This document shows, piece after piece, positions 25,834 through 34,580 of a stretch of DNA of 64,000 bases (the first letter of the stretch is position 1; the number at the start of each line of letters is the position of its first letter). Below the pieces are notes generated by a model. That model was not told the DNA's origin. It saw nothing but the letters and a program-made list of their open reading frames with translations, and did no database searches. Source of the DNA: Mangrovimonas aestuarii (GTDB taxonomy: Bacteria; Bacteroidota; Bacteroidia; Flavobacteriales; Flavobacteriaceae); the NCBI RefSeq assembly GCF_028767185.1, contig NZ_JARACK010000010.1, positions 36,699 through 100,698 of the forward strand, written 5' to 3'. Position numbers and translations under genes: made by a program.

Positions 25834-27311
25834 TGAAAAATTTATTGTACTTATTATCAGCTTTTTGCCTTAGTTTATTTGTGGTCGCATGTAGCGACGA
25901 CGACGATGGCAATAATGACATTTTTGAACCAACACAAGACATTGTTGAAATAGCTCAGGATACCCCAGAATTAAGCAGTCTGGTAGACGCTCTAATTCAA
26001 GCAGACGCCGGATTGGTTGATGTATTATCAGGTGAAGGCCCATATACAGTCTTTGCTCCAGACAATCAAGCCTTTCAAGATCTTTTAGATATTCTTGGAG
26101 ATGACTACAACAGTATCAGCGACTTCGATACAGCAGACGAAAAAGCCCTACTAGCAGAAGTATTAACTTATCATGTTGTAATGGCAGAGGCCTATTCAAG
26201 TGATTTAAGTGATGGACAGAATTTAACAACTGTCCAAGGTGAAAACATATCTATTGTGCTTGACAACGGAGTATATATCGATGATGCCACGGATATGTTT
26301 GCTAAGGTAACAGAAGCCAACATCGAAGCAACCAATGGTGTTATACACATTGTAGACAAAGTACTTTTACCCCAATCCGTCTTAGACGCACTAACATTAC
26401 CAAATATTGTTGAGATAGCACTAGACAATGAAGATCTAAGTAGCTTAGTAGCTGCATTACAGCAAGCAGATGCCGGCTTAGTGGAAGTCTTATCTGGAGA
26501 AGGGCCATTTACTGTCTTTGCACCTACCAATCAAGCTTTTCAAAATATCTTAGATGCATTAGGCGACGATTACAATAGTATAAGTGATTTTGATACTGCT
26601 GACGAAAAAGCGTTACTAACAGAAATACTAACTTACCATGTGGTACCCAATGCAGCTGCTTATTCTGGTGATTTGAGCAATGGCCAAACTATTGAGACCG
26701 CTCAAGGCGAATCAATCGGTATAAACTTAGATGGAGGCGTTTTTATTGACGATGCAACTGATTCTAACGCTCAGGTAACTAATGCAGACATAATGGCTAG
26801 TAACGGAGTTATTCACATTGTTGACAAAGTATTGTTGCCTCAAGCTGTACTTGATGCATTAGCCCTACCAAATATTGTTGAATTGGCTTTAGCCAATGAG
26901 AATCTAAGCAGCCTAGTTGCAGCGCTACAACAAGCAGATGCAGGGTTGGTTGATTTGCTTTCTGGAGAAGGACCGTTTACCGTGTTCGCCCCAACCAATG
27001 ATGCTTTTCAGGACTTATTGGATGAGTTAGGAAACGATTACAATAGTATAGAAGATTTTGATACGGCAGAGGAAAAAGCATTATTGGCCAACATCCTGCA
27101 ATATCATGTAGTTACTGCAGCAGCCTACAGCACAGATCTTAGTAATGGGCAAACAATTACTGCTGCCCAAGGCGGAACTTTAACTGTGGATTTGAGCTCT
27201 GGAGTAGCAATTGTGGATGAACAAGGAGGAAACTCTAACGTAATTGCTGCAGATATAGAGGCTAGCAATGGAGTGGTTCATGTAATTGACCGTGTATTAC
27301 TACCCAATTAA
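25833..27311 (+). CDS. Lipoprotein with three tandem fasciclin (FAS1) domains
   Basis: 492-aa surface or periplasmic lipoprotein with lipobox Cys at residue 20 (VVAC) and an acidic spacer (SDDDDGNND). Three FAS1 domains occupy about 34-187, 188-343 and 344-492. Each has the H1 box (YTVFAPDNQAF, FTVFAPTNQAF, FTVFAPTNDAF) and an H2-like NGVIHIVDKVLLP or NGVVHVIDRVLLP. FAS1 domains mediate adhesion; in some bacteria FAS1 proteins bind carotenoids. The gene has a strong promoter facing the CarH-like regulator and precedes crtI, so light-linked expression is plausible. The three units are very similar, pointing to recent internal duplication. Confidence 0.92.
   Translation: MKNLLYLLSAFCLSLFVVACSDDDDGNNDIFEPTQDIVEIAQDTPELSSLVDALIQADAGLVDVLSGEGPYTVFAPDNQAFQDLLDILGDDYNSISDFDTADEKALLAEVLTYHVVMAEAYSSDLSDGQNLTTVQGENISIVLDNGVYIDDATDMFAKVTEANIEATNGVIHIVDKVLLPQSVLDALTLPNIVEIALDNEDLSSLVAALQQADAGLVEVLSGEGPFTVFAPTNQAFQNILDALGDDYNSISDFDTADEKALLTEILTYHVVPNAAAYSGDLSNGQTIETAQGESIGINLDGGVFIDDATDSNAQVTNADIMASNGVIHIVDKVLLPQAVLDALALPNIVELALANENLSSLVAALQQADAGLVDLLSGEGPFTVFAPTNDAFQDLLDELGNDYNSIEDFDTAEEKALLANILQYHVVTAAAYSTDLSNGQTITAAQGGTLTVDLSSGVAIVDEQGGNSNVIAADIEASNGVVHVIDRVLLPN
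25932..27311 (+). repeat. Three-unit internal DNA repeat encoding the FAS1 domains
   Basis: Units start near 25932, 26400 and 26868. The CCAAATATTGTTG sequence recurs with a period of 468 bp (156 codons). Segments such as YNSI.DFDTA.EKALL and SLVAALQQADAGLV are repeated almost unchanged. Confidence 0.8.
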
Positions 27312-27335
27312 TTCTACCTAAACTAATTAATAGTC

Positions 27336-27379
27336 AAAATGCCTGTTACCGATCTACAATATCCGTTAACAGGCATTTT
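27336..27379 (+). terminator. Terminator hairpin after the fasciclin gene
   Basis: Perfect 13-bp stem AAAATGCCTGTTA (27336-27348) / TAACAGGCATTTT (27367-27379), starting 25 bp after the fasciclin stop. The trailing T-run is only four bases, so readthrough into crtI is possible. Confidence 0.65.
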
Positions 27380-27426
27380 CGTAACAAAAAATATTTTTCT
27401 TAAATTGAAACAATATATCCCTACAA

Positions 27427-28896
27427 ATGAAACCATCTAGCATAGTTATAATTGGCTCAGGATTTTCTTCTCTATCAGCAGCATGCTATCTAGCAAAAGC
27501 AGGATACAGTGTCACAGTTCTAGAGAAGAATAAAACTGTTGGAGGTAGAGCAAGGCAATTAAAACACAAGGGTTTCACTTTTGATATGGGCCCTACATTT
27601 TACTGGATGCCCGATGTTTTTGAACGATTTTTTAATGATTTCGGAAAAAAACCATCTGACTATTATAAATTAGAAAAACTTGACCCTGCCTATAGGGTAT
27701 ATTTTGAAAAAAAAGAATTTCTAGATATTTCTGGACAATTTGAAGAGATTGTTAAAACTTTTGAATCTATAGAAGAAGGAAGTGGAAATAAATTGAAACG
27801 TTTTATAAACAAGGCAGATACCAACTATCAAATTGCCATTAAAGATCTTGTTTATCAACCGGGGCAAAATGTTTTCGAAATTATAAATTTTAAAACCCTC
27901 TCAAGAGTCTCTTCCTTTTTCAGAACCATCAAAGGACAGATATCAAATTATGTCACCGATCCAAGGTTAAAAAAAACACTTGAATTCCCAGTCCTTTTTC
28001 TTGGAGCAAAACCATCTAAAACTCCTGCGTTCTACAACTTTATGAATTACGCCGATTTTAAACTTGGAACATGGCATCCCATGGGAGGCATGCATCAAGT
28101 TATACAGGCAATGGCAAAAATTGCCGAGGGGCTTGGAGTGGAAATCATTACCAATGTTTCTGTAAATAAGTTGCAAACAAACCAAAACAAGGTTTCTTTA
28201 GTTTGGACTTCTAAAGGTGGTTATGCTGCAGACATTGTTCTTAGCGGAGCAGACTATCATCACACAGAACGTTTGCTCGAAAAAAAACATAGGCAGTATT
28301 CAGACAAATATTGGAAGAATAAAACTTATGCTCCCTCGGCTCTTTTATTTTATGTAGGATTCGACAAAGAAATAAAAAACGTAAAGCACCACACTTTATT
28401 CTTTGATTCGGATTTCGATCATCATGCTGCAGCGATATACGATAATCCAGAGTGGCCGGAAAAACCATTATTTTATGCCAGTTTTCCAAGTAAAACAGAT
28501 TCGTCTTGTGCCCCAATGAATACTGAAGCTGGTATTTTTTTAATCCCTTTAGCTCCTGATTTGGAGGATAGCGATGAGTTACGTGAAAAATATTTTAAGA
28601 AAATACTCAATCGTTTAGAATCGCTAACAGACCAAAAATTAGGTAATCATATTCTATTCAAGTTTTCATATGGAATTGCTGACTTTAAGTCTGATTACAA
28701 TGCCTACAAAGGCAACGCTTACGGACTGGCAAACACCCTGATGCAAACCCATATACTCAGACCCAAGCTAAAGAGCAAAACCCTGAGCAATCTCTATTTC
28801 TGTGGACAACTGACAGTTCCAGGTCCTGGTGTCCCCCCCTCTCTAATTTCTGGAAAGTTAGCCAGCCAATTAATTGAAAAATATCACCCTCTATGA
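27427..28896 (+). CDS. crtI: Phytoene desaturase (CrtI family)
   Basis: FAD-dependent desaturase that turns phytoene into lycopene at the membrane; 489 aa, normal length. The dinucleotide fold is at residues 5-40 (IVIIGSGFSSLSAACYLAKA, VLEKNKTVGGRARQ), with Ser where the third Gly of GxGxxG often stands. The C-terminal family signature is YFCGQLTVPGPGVPPSLISG. The ATG at 27427 overlaps nothing upstream; its stop overlaps the crtB start by 4 bp, so the crt genes are translationally coupled. No good -7 match is visible in the 47 bp before the start (nearest TATTTTTC at 27392), so transcription may also come through the fasciclin terminator. Confidence 0.95.
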   Translation: MKPSSIVIIGSGFSSLSAACYLAKAGYSVTVLEKNKTVGGRARQLKHKGFTFDMGPTFYWMPDVFERFFNDFGKKPSDYYKLEKLDPAYRVYFEKKEFLDISGQFEEIVKTFESIEEGSGNKLKRFINKADTNYQIAIKDLVYQPGQNVFEIINFKTLSRVSSFFRTIKGQISNYVTDPRLKKTLEFPVLFLGAKPSKTPAFYNFMNYADFKLGTWHPMGGMHQVIQAMAKIAEGLGVEIITNVSVNKLQTNQNKVSLVWTSKGGYAADIVLSGADYHHTERLLEKKHRQYSDKYWKNKTYAPSALLFYVGFDKEIKNVKHHTLFFDSDFDHHAAAIYDNPEWPEKPLFYASFPSKTDSSCAPMNTEAGIFLIPLAPDLEDSDELREKYFKKILNRLESLTDQKLGNHILFKFSYGIADFKSDYNAYKGNAYGLANTLMQTHILRPKLKSKTLSNLYFCGQLTVPGPGVPPSLISGKLASQLIEKYHPL

Positions 28897-29729
28897 AAGC
28901 ATTATTCGATAGTTCAAGCTTAGCTTGCAGCCAACTTATAACTAACACCTATAGCACTTCCTTTTCACTGGGGATACGTTTATTTGCTCCATCAATAAGA
29001 CCGGCAATCTATGCTATTTATGGGTTTGTTCGTTATGCTGATGAAATTGTAGATTCGTTTCACGAATACAATCAAGAAGAACTACTAGATGAGTTTGAGA
29101 AAGATTACCAGAATGCTTTAAATAGAAAAATAAGTCTAAACCCAATTCTGAATGCCTTTCAGGAAGTTACACATAAGTATGAGCTACAAGAGTATGTAAC
29201 CCACTTTTTAAAAAGTATGCGTTTTGATTTGCATAAAACAACCTACAGCTCCAAGGAAGAATACGAGGAGTACATCTACGGATCTGCCGATGTTGTAGGC
29301 CTTATGTGTCTTAAAGTGTTTGCAAACAATGATACCTTAAAGTTTGAAAAGCTTAAAAAATCGGCATCTCATTTAGGGTCTGCTTTTCAAAAAGTGAATT
29401 TTCTCAGAGACCTTAAGCAAGACCAGCAAGAACTCGGCAGAACCTATTTCCCCGACCTGACTGATGGCCATCTCTCTAATGTTACTAAAAAACAAATTAT
29501 CGAAGAAATCGAATACGACTTTAAAAAAGCCTATCAGGGCATCATTAAACTCCCTTTGGAAAGCAGACTAGGAGTTTATGTTGCATATAAGTACTACCTA
29601 AAACTGCTTAAAAAAATTAAGCGAAGCGATTCCAGTAAGGTACTCGAAGGAAGGATTAGAATATCCAATCCCAGAAAATTTGCTATCTTAACGAGCGCCT
29701 ATATTAGGTACAAGTTCAATATAATTTAA
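28893..29729 (+). CDS. crtB: Phytoene synthase (CrtB)
   Basis: Condenses two geranylgeranyl diphosphates into phytoene, the first committed step of C40 carotenoid synthesis. The two Asp-rich motifs are present: YADEIVDSF (about residues 48-56) and NFLRDLKQDQQELGRTYFP (about 168-186). 278 aa is normal for the bacterial squalene/phytoene synthase family. It overlaps crtI by 4 bp and precedes crtZ by 10 bp. No GGPP synthase gene is in the window, so the precursor must be made elsewhere. Confidence 0.95.
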   Translation: MKALFDSSSLACSQLITNTYSTSFSLGIRLFAPSIRPAIYAIYGFVRYADEIVDSFHEYNQEELLDEFEKDYQNALNRKISLNPILNAFQEVTHKYELQEYVTHFLKSMRFDLHKTTYSSKEEYEEYIYGSADVVGLMCLKVFANNDTLKFEKLKKSASHLGSAFQKVNFLRDLKQDQQELGRTYFPDLTDGHLSNVTKKQIIEEIEYDFKKAYQGIIKLPLESRLGVYVAYKYYLKLLKKIKRSDSSKVLEGRIRISNPRKFAILTSAYIRYKFNII

Positions 29730-29739
29730 AGGAATAGAC

Positions 29740-30201
29740 ATGACTGCTTTGATCTATATTGTAATTACACTATTTACTTTTGTTTTAATGGAAGGCATAA
29801 CATGGTTAACACACAAATATGTTATGCATGGTTTTTTATGGTATTTGCACAAAGACCATCACCAACCAAATCAACAGAACCGTTTTGAAAAAAACGACAG
29901 CTTCTTTTTAATATTCGCAACACCCTGCATAATGTTATGTTTTTTTGGGGTACGACCTAACCTAAACTATTTATTTTTTATTGGTTTAGGCATTTTTATC
30001 TATGGCATGGCTTATTTCCTAATCCATGACGTATTGATACACCAAAGGTTTAAATGGTTTAGAAATGTAAAGAACAAGTATCTTTTAGCACTTCGTCGTG
30101 CTCATAAAGTACACCATAAACATCTAAAAAGAGAAGATGGTGAGTGTTTTGGAATGTTATTGGTTCCCTTTAAATATTATAGGTTATACCATACGAAATG
30201 A
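29740..30201 (+). CDS. crtZ: Beta-carotene hydroxylase (CrtZ family)
   Basis: Integral-membrane non-haem di-iron hydroxylase, 153 aa, that adds 3-hydroxyl groups to beta-ionone rings, giving zeaxanthin from beta-carotene. The His clusters of the fatty-acid-hydroxylase superfamily are all visible: HKYVMHG, HKDHH, HDVLIHQRF and HKVHHKH. The start at 29740 follows crtB by 10 bp, and its stop overlaps the lycopene cyclase start by 4 bp. Together with that cyclase it indicates a zeaxanthin-type end product, although later modification elsewhere cannot be excluded. Confidence 0.94.
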   Translation: MTALIYIVITLFTFVLMEGITWLTHKYVMHGFLWYLHKDHHQPNQQNRFEKNDSFFLIFATPCIMLCFFGVRPNLNYLFFIGLGIFIYGMAYFLIHDVLIHQRFKWFRNVKNKYLLALRRAHKVHHKHLKREDGECFGMLLVPFKYYRLYHTK

Positions 30202-30902
30202 AGCCATACACCTATCTAATAATTAATTTAGCCTGTATTGCCATTCCTCTCATAGCTAGCTTTTATCCAAAACATTCATTTTACAAAAACTGGCCCGCTT
30301 TTTTTAAAGCTAATATTATTATAAGTGCATTTTTCCTAGTTTGGGATTACTGGTTTACAGAAGCTGGTATTTGGGGGTTTAATTCAGATTATTTAACCGG
30401 TATTTATTTTGGAAATTTACCTTTGGAAGAGATACTCTTTTTCATTTGCATCCCATTTGCATGCGTGTTTACGTACTTCGCTTTACTGTATTTACTAAAA
30501 ACAAATACTTACCTTAAAACCGAAAAGCTTATTACATATGTCCTAATCATTACCTTGCTGTCTCTCGCCATTGTTTATAACAAAAAGTCCTACACTAGCT
30601 TAACTTTCATGTTAACTTCTGCTTTCTTACTTTACACAAAACTCTCAAAAGTCAACCTATCTATTTATTATATAAGCTATTTACTCATATTTCCATTTTT
30701 CATTTTGAGCAATGGAATACTGACTGGCAGCATTATTGAAGCCCCTATAGTTTGGTATAACGCCAATGAAATTATAGGGCTTCGTCTTTTTACCATCCCA
30801 ATTGAAGATAGCCTCTATGGCCTATTGCTTATCTTCTCCAATATTTTACTTTTCAACTTCTTCAGAAAAAATCTAAGTAATAAAGTAGAAATTAATTGCT
30901 AG
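30198..30902 (+). CDS. Lycopene cyclase (fused CrtYcd type)
   Basis: 234-aa multi-helix membrane protein of the lycopene cyclase-domain family, equal to fused CrtYc and CrtYd halves. Each half carries the conserved Pro-x-Glu motif region (NLPLEEILFFICIPFACVF near residue 75, IPIEDSLYGLLLIF near 205). It would close both ends of lycopene to give beta-carotene. It ends the crtI-crtB-crtZ-cyclase operon. Its stop codon shares the CTAG at 30899-30902 with the stop of the convergent glycosyltransferase. Confidence 0.9.
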   Translation: MKPYTYLIINLACIAIPLIASFYPKHSFYKNWPAFFKANIIISAFFLVWDYWFTEAGIWGFNSDYLTGIYFGNLPLEEILFFICIPFACVFTYFALLYLLKTNTYLKTEKLITYVLIITLLSLAIVYNKKSYTSLTFMLTSAFLLYTKLSKVNLSIYYISYLLIFPFFILSNGILTGSIIEAPIVWYNANEIIGLRLFTIPIEDSLYGLLLIFSNILLFNFFRKNLSNKVEINC

Positions 30903-31927
30903 CTTTCTTCTAAAACAGCTGTTATTTTTTCAATCACTGTTTCTGGTTTTATACTTCCCGCAGCGGTAAGATAGTGCTCTGGGTATTTATTTCCGTAGAT
31001 TGATGTTGGAACCAAAGGGTATTCTTTCCTATCGGCGGTTAATTGAAGAGAATCAGGTTGGTTGAATGGCACAAAACCGGCATGAGGGTGAGTTACCCCC
31101 CAAATAGTAACAACTTTAACACCGTACATAGCAGCTATATGACCATTACCAGAATCCATTGAAATCATAACATCTAAATTAGAGATAACGTCTAATTCAT
31201 CCTCAAATGACAGCTTACCTGCTAAATTTACTATATTACTTTTGGAACTGGAAAATTCGTCAAGCAATTTCGTTTCAGCCTGTCCTCCTCCAAACAAAAC
31301 AATCAAATGGTTTTCTGAAAGCTTCTCAACAACTTTGCGCATCAATTCTAGAGGGTACATTTTAGAAGAAAAAGCTGCAAATGGAGCAATACCTATCCAT
31401 TTACTATTTTTATGGCCTAACAGTTTTTTAGCCTCTGAACTAAGGTTGGCTTTCTCCGGAAATACAGGTGCTGACAAATCAATTGGGAAACCTAATTTTC
31501 CAAATACATCTGCATAACGTTGGTGGGTAGTTTTAAGCTGCTTAAATATTCTTCCTTTGGTAAGATCCTTTTTCTCCTCACGCCCCTTGTCTATTTGAAA
31601 AAAAGGCATATTCCCCATAAATCCTTTCAGTATCTTACTCCTAAGAACATTATGCAAATCGGCAACAGCGTCAACCCCTTGCTTTTTTAATGTCTTTGAA
31701 AGCCTAAACAACCCAACAACACCTTTGTGCACCCCTTTTACGTCTGCTACAAATACCTCAACATTTGGAAGGTCTTTAAAAAACGGTTTGTAAAAAGCCC
31801 TTGTGAGCACCGTTAAATTTACACCTGGATACTGCTTAACAAATGCACGTAAAACAGGTACTGTCATTGCAACATCTCCCATTGCCGACAGACGAATAAC
31901 AAGAATATGTTTAATGGAGTTAGACAT
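30899..31927 (-). CDS. Glycosyltransferase family 9 (heptosyltransferase-like)
   Basis: 342-aa GT9 enzyme of the ADP-heptose:LPS heptosyltransferase family, expected at the cytoplasmic face of the inner membrane. Signatures are ILVIRLSAMGDVAMTVPVLR at the N-terminus and ISMDSGNGHIAAMYGVKVVTIWG followed by THPHAGFVPF in the C-terminal donor domain. It probably adds a core sugar to lipopolysaccharide. An intrinsic terminator stands in the 42-bp gap between the upstream DUF4254 gene and this start codon, so its transcription from that gene may be limited. Confidence 0.92.
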   Translation of the reverse strand: MSNSIKHILVIRLSAMGDVAMTVPVLRAFVKQYPGVNLTVLTRAFYKPFFKDLPNVEVFVADVKGVHKGVVGLFRLSKTLKKQGVDAVADLHNVLRSKILKGFMGNMPFFQIDKGREEKKDLTKGRIFKQLKTTHQRYADVFGKLGFPIDLSAPVFPEKANLSSEAKKLLGHKNSKWIGIAPFAAFSSKMYPLELMRKVVEKLSENHLIVLFGGGQAETKLLDEFSSSKSNIVNLAGKLSFEDELDVISNLDVMISMDSGNGHIAAMYGVKVVTIWGVTHPHAGFVPFNQPDSLQLTADRKEYPLVPTSIYGNKYPEHYLTAAGSIKPETVIEKITAVLEES

Positions 31928-31931
31928 ACTT

Positions 31932-31962
31932 AAAAAAAAGAAAGCACCCCAAAAGGGATGCT
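31932..31962 (-). terminator. Terminator or attenuator between DUF4254 and the GT9 gene
   Basis: On the minus strand AGCATCCC / GGGGTGCT (one G-U pair) with a TTTT loop is followed by TTCTTTTTTTT. The T-run ends 4 bp before the GT9 start codon at 31927. Confidence 0.7.
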
Positions 31963-31969
31963 ATAACTA

Positions 31970-32578
31970 CTATTTTTGTGAACGTAACACAGGGTTTAAT
32001 TCATCATCGTTGTACATCTTCATTTGTTTATACACTTTCATGTATTTATTACCGCTCTCGATATCTTGTAATAAATCGTCTATTGCAGTGCTCAAATCAA
32101 CACGTTGCTCTAACAAAACATCCAATTTCTTCTGGCAAGCTGCTACATGCTCAGGAGTAGCGTCTGTTCGCTCCACTTCTTCATTCATATGGTAAATTTT
32201 CAACGCTAGGATTGACAAGCGATCGATTGCCCAAGCTGGGCTTTCCGAATTGATTTTTGCATCGCCATTAGCTGAAACATCGGCATATTTCTGTAAAAAA
32301 TAACTATCAATGTACTCAACCATATCTGTACGATCTTGGTTTGAAGCATCAATTTGACGCTTTAACGTCAAAGCTGCAACAGGATCGATTTGTGGATCAC
32401 GGATAATGTCTTCGTAATGCCATTGCACGGTATCGATCCAGCACTTTCTATAAAGAAGGTGTGCTAACAAATCTTCCTGTTCACTATAAGCATTAATGAA
32501 CGGTTGATCCACAGTATTGATTACATGATATTTTTCAATCACTTCTTGAAATATCTTATTGGCTTTACTCGTAAACAT
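31970..32578 (-). CDS. DUF4254 domain protein
   Basis: 202-aa soluble, mostly helical protein of the DUF4254 family, which is widespread in Bacteroidota and found near GT9 genes. There is no signal peptide or membrane segment. Recognisable segments include LLYRKCWIDTVQWHYEDIIR and SESPAWAIDRLSILALKIYH. It is placed upstream of the GT9 enzyme, so a helper role in LPS-core synthesis is possible but unproven. It has its own promoter (TTG-19-TAATTTTG) and a terminator after its stop. Confidence 0.85.
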   Translation of the reverse strand: MFTSKANKIFQEVIEKYHVINTVDQPFINAYSEQEDLLAHLLYRKCWIDTVQWHYEDIIRDPQIDPVAALTLKRQIDASNQDRTDMVEYIDSYFLQKYADVSANGDAKINSESPAWAIDRLSILALKIYHMNEEVERTDATPEHVAACQKKLDVLLEQRVDLSTAIDDLLQDIESGNKYMKVYKQMKMYNDDELNPVLRSQK

Positions 32579-32608
32579 ATCTATTCAAATTTAAAACGCA
32601 AACCTACG

Positions 32609-32638
32609 CAAAATTATGGACATAGGCCCCATTTTCAA
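32609..32638 (-). promoter_or_regulatory. Promoter of the DUF4254 gene
   Basis: Minus-strand TTG (32636-32638), 19 bp, TAATTTTG (32609-32616), 31 bp before the start. A second -7 match, TAGGTTTG (32599-32606), lies next to it without a well-spaced TTG. Confidence 0.55.
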
Positions 32639-32728
32639 TCACTCAGCTGACCATAGGAGGCAGAAAACTAATGGGTCAAATTGTATTTTAATTGGTTAAC
32701 TTTACTCTAAACCTGAAGTAGACATATT

Positions 32729-33391
32729 ATGCAAATTCACAATTTATCGCTTAACAATTCTATACTAAACAAATTTGTAAGTGAATTAAGGGATTCCAAT
32801 ATTCAAAGGGACCAAATGCGGTTTCGAAGGAATATTGAACGTATTGGAGAGATCATGGCTTATGAGATAAGCAAAACGTTCGGTTATCGCCCCACTAGCA
32901 TAACAACTCCTTTAGGAAATAGCTCAATAAACCTACCAGAAGATGATGTAGTAATTTGCTCTGTACTTCGAGCCGGAGTCCCCTTGCACAATGGATTATT
33001 AAACTATTTTGACACTGCTGAAAGTGCTTTTATTTCTGCTTACAGACATCATAACTCTGAAAACCCAGAAGAGTTCGAGATAATTATTGAATATTTAGCT
33101 TGCCCAGACTTAACTGATAAAACGCTTATTCTAGCCGATCCTATGTTAGCAACAGGCCAATCATTAGCTGCCGCTTTCGACGCTTTAAAACCCCATGGAA
33201 CACCAAAAGCAATGCATTTAGCCTGTGTTATCGGCGCCACTCAAGGAATAGATTATATAAAAAGCCATGTGCCAAGTCAAACCTCTTTGTGGATTGCTGC
33301 TGTAGACAATAAGCTTAACAATTATGGATATATTATCCCAGGTCTTGGGGATGCCGGTGATTTAGCTTTTGGAGAAAAACTACAACATTAA
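32729..33391 (+). CDS. upp: Uracil phosphoribosyltransferase
   Basis: Salvage enzyme making UMP from uracil and PRPP; cytoplasmic, 220 aa. The PRPP loop is LILADPMLATGQSLAAAFDA (about residues 131-150), preceded by VVICSVLRAGVPLHNGLL. The uracil-binding C-terminus YIIPGLGDAGDLAFGEK is intact. It is slightly diverged from the E. coli type but typical for Bacteroidota. It stands alone: a poor -7 match (TAACTTTA, 32697-32704) precedes it, and its 3' end overlaps the convergent DUF6427 gene by 12 bp. Confidence 0.94.
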   Translation: MQIHNLSLNNSILNKFVSELRDSNIQRDQMRFRRNIERIGEIMAYEISKTFGYRPTSITTPLGNSSINLPEDDVVICSVLRAGVPLHNGLLNYFDTAESAFISAYRHHNSENPEEFEIIIEYLACPDLTDKTLILADPMLATGQSLAAAFDALKPHGTPKAMHLACVIGATQGIDYIKSHVPSQTSLWIAAVDNKLNNYGYIIPGLGDAGDLAFGEKLQH

Positions 33392-34312
33392 CACAATAAA
33401 AGGAGTTAACAGTAACACTCCAACAAAAACCTCTTTAAACCAGTGATCTTTTATAGACTCAATGTAATTTGCCATGACTATAGACAAGGGCGCAAACAAA
33501 AACAACCACTCTCCCCCGTCTTTATTTGGAGACACTAAAGCAATTGCTAAAGCTAAGAGCATTGCAAATGCTACTGTCTTAAACGATGGTTTTACCCCTC
33601 TTTTCTTTTTTGTGATATTAACCAAATAAAACAATAACGCCCACATTCCAAACGACAACAATATTGTAATGGAAACTATAAACTGAAAAGTATTATAATG
33701 TGTAAAATCAAAATCGGCATCAAGTGTAAACGGAAGAAACTTTTCCCAAAAACCTGATTGTAAAGAAACGTAGGTCAGATACAATACATATACTGCAGCT
33801 AAACCAGTAAAAGGGATTATCCAATGTCTCAAACGGTTATCAGAATGCAGTACCAATGCCACAAATATCAATGGAAAGAACAACAAGGCCCAAGGATGAA
33901 ACAAAGCTGCTACAGCAATCCAAAGTGCAGAATCGAATAACTTTTTCTTAAGATCTATTTGCGATCGAACACTAAGCAATCGTCTTAAGGCAAGAAGAAT
34001 AAAAAAATTTGACAAGACAACCTTTGTATGAAGCATACTTTGAGGCAAAATCAAAAGAAAAACACTATAGAATAGCACGTCATAGTTATTTTTTTTGGAG
34101 AGGTTGTTCTTTATCACCATAAAGCTCAATAGCAAAAGTGATGCATAGCTCACCAAAAAAAGACCTATATGCTTCATTAAAGGCATAACATCAATAGCAT
34201 CGTGCGAATACTGAGAATACCTTAACATAGCAATTACAAAAGCTACAGTAGCAATTACTAGGGCAAATAAGTAATTGATTGGCTTAGATTTACTAAAAAT
34301 GCTTGTAATCAT
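33380..34312 (-). CDS. DUF6427 family multi-spanning membrane protein
   Basis: About 310-aa protein with roughly nine hydrophobic helices, recalled as the flavobacterial DUF6427 family. The ATG at 34312 (MITSIFSKSKPINYLFALV) is the natural start; an in-frame start at 34351 would add a non-conserved MWYIYVAKIQKQL. Conserved features include ALRRLLSVRSQIDLKKKLFD and FHPWALLFFPLIFVALVLHS, reminiscent of membrane glycosyltransferase-like or beta-carotene-type scaffolds, but no function can be assigned. It is divergent from the DUF6341 gene, with which it is commonly linked. Confidence 0.8.
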   Translation of the reverse strand: MITSIFSKSKPINYLFALVIATVAFVIAMLRYSQYSHDAIDVMPLMKHIGLFLVSYASLLLLSFMVIKNNLSKKNNYDVLFYSVFLLILPQSMLHTKVVLSNFFILLALRRLLSVRSQIDLKKKLFDSALWIAVAALFHPWALLFFPLIFVALVLHSDNRLRHWIIPFTGLAAVYVLYLTYVSLQSGFWEKFLPFTLDADFDFTHYNTFQFIVSITILLSFGMWALLFYLVNITKKKRGVKPSFKTVAFAMLLALAIALVSPNKDGGEWLFLFAPLSIVMANYIESIKDHWFKEVFVGVLLLTPFIVLML

Positions 34313-34332
34313 TAACTGTTTTTGTATTTTTG
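34303..34332 (+). promoter_or_regulatory. Promoter of the DUF6341 gene
   Basis: TTG (34303-34305), 19 bp, TATTTTTG (34325-34332), 20 bp before the ATG. The -33 element falls inside the first codons of the divergent DUF6427 gene. Confidence 0.6.
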
Positions 34333-34352
34333 CTACGTAAATATACCACACT

Positions 34353-34580
34353 ATGAAAGACTTATTTTACGCAATACAAGATTTATTTGTAAACGTACTT
34401 TTCAAGCCTTTAGACGCTATAAGATCTTTAGAACTTGAAAGCTGGTGGGCAGCTAATACCCTTTCTTGGATTTTTATCCTTATCGGATTTGTAGCCTTCC
34501 TTTATTGGATGAAGCAATTAAAAATCTTCAACGACAATCAGGAAGACGACAAAACCGTTAGTGCTCATTCGTTCCTATAA
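34353..34580 (+). CDS. DUF6341 family small membrane protein
   Basis: 75-aa protein with one clear transmembrane helix (about residues 34-54, ANTLSWIFILIGFVAFLYWM) and a charged C-terminal tail (FNDNQEDDKTVSAHSF). I recall it as the DUF6341 family conserved between DUF6427 and purD in flavobacteria. Its promoter is good and it overlaps the end of convergent purD by 6 bp. Function unknown. Confidence 0.8.
   Translation: MKDLFYAIQDLFVNVLFKPLDAIRSLELESWWAANTLSWIFILIGFVAFLYWMKQLKIFNDNQEDDKTVSAHSFL

Noticed and set aside
25833..27311. Tandem repeats as a possible CRISPR or mobile repeat
   Set aside because: The repeat is a 468-bp coding duplication in frame with FAS1 domains; no short direct repeats with unique spacers exist in the window.
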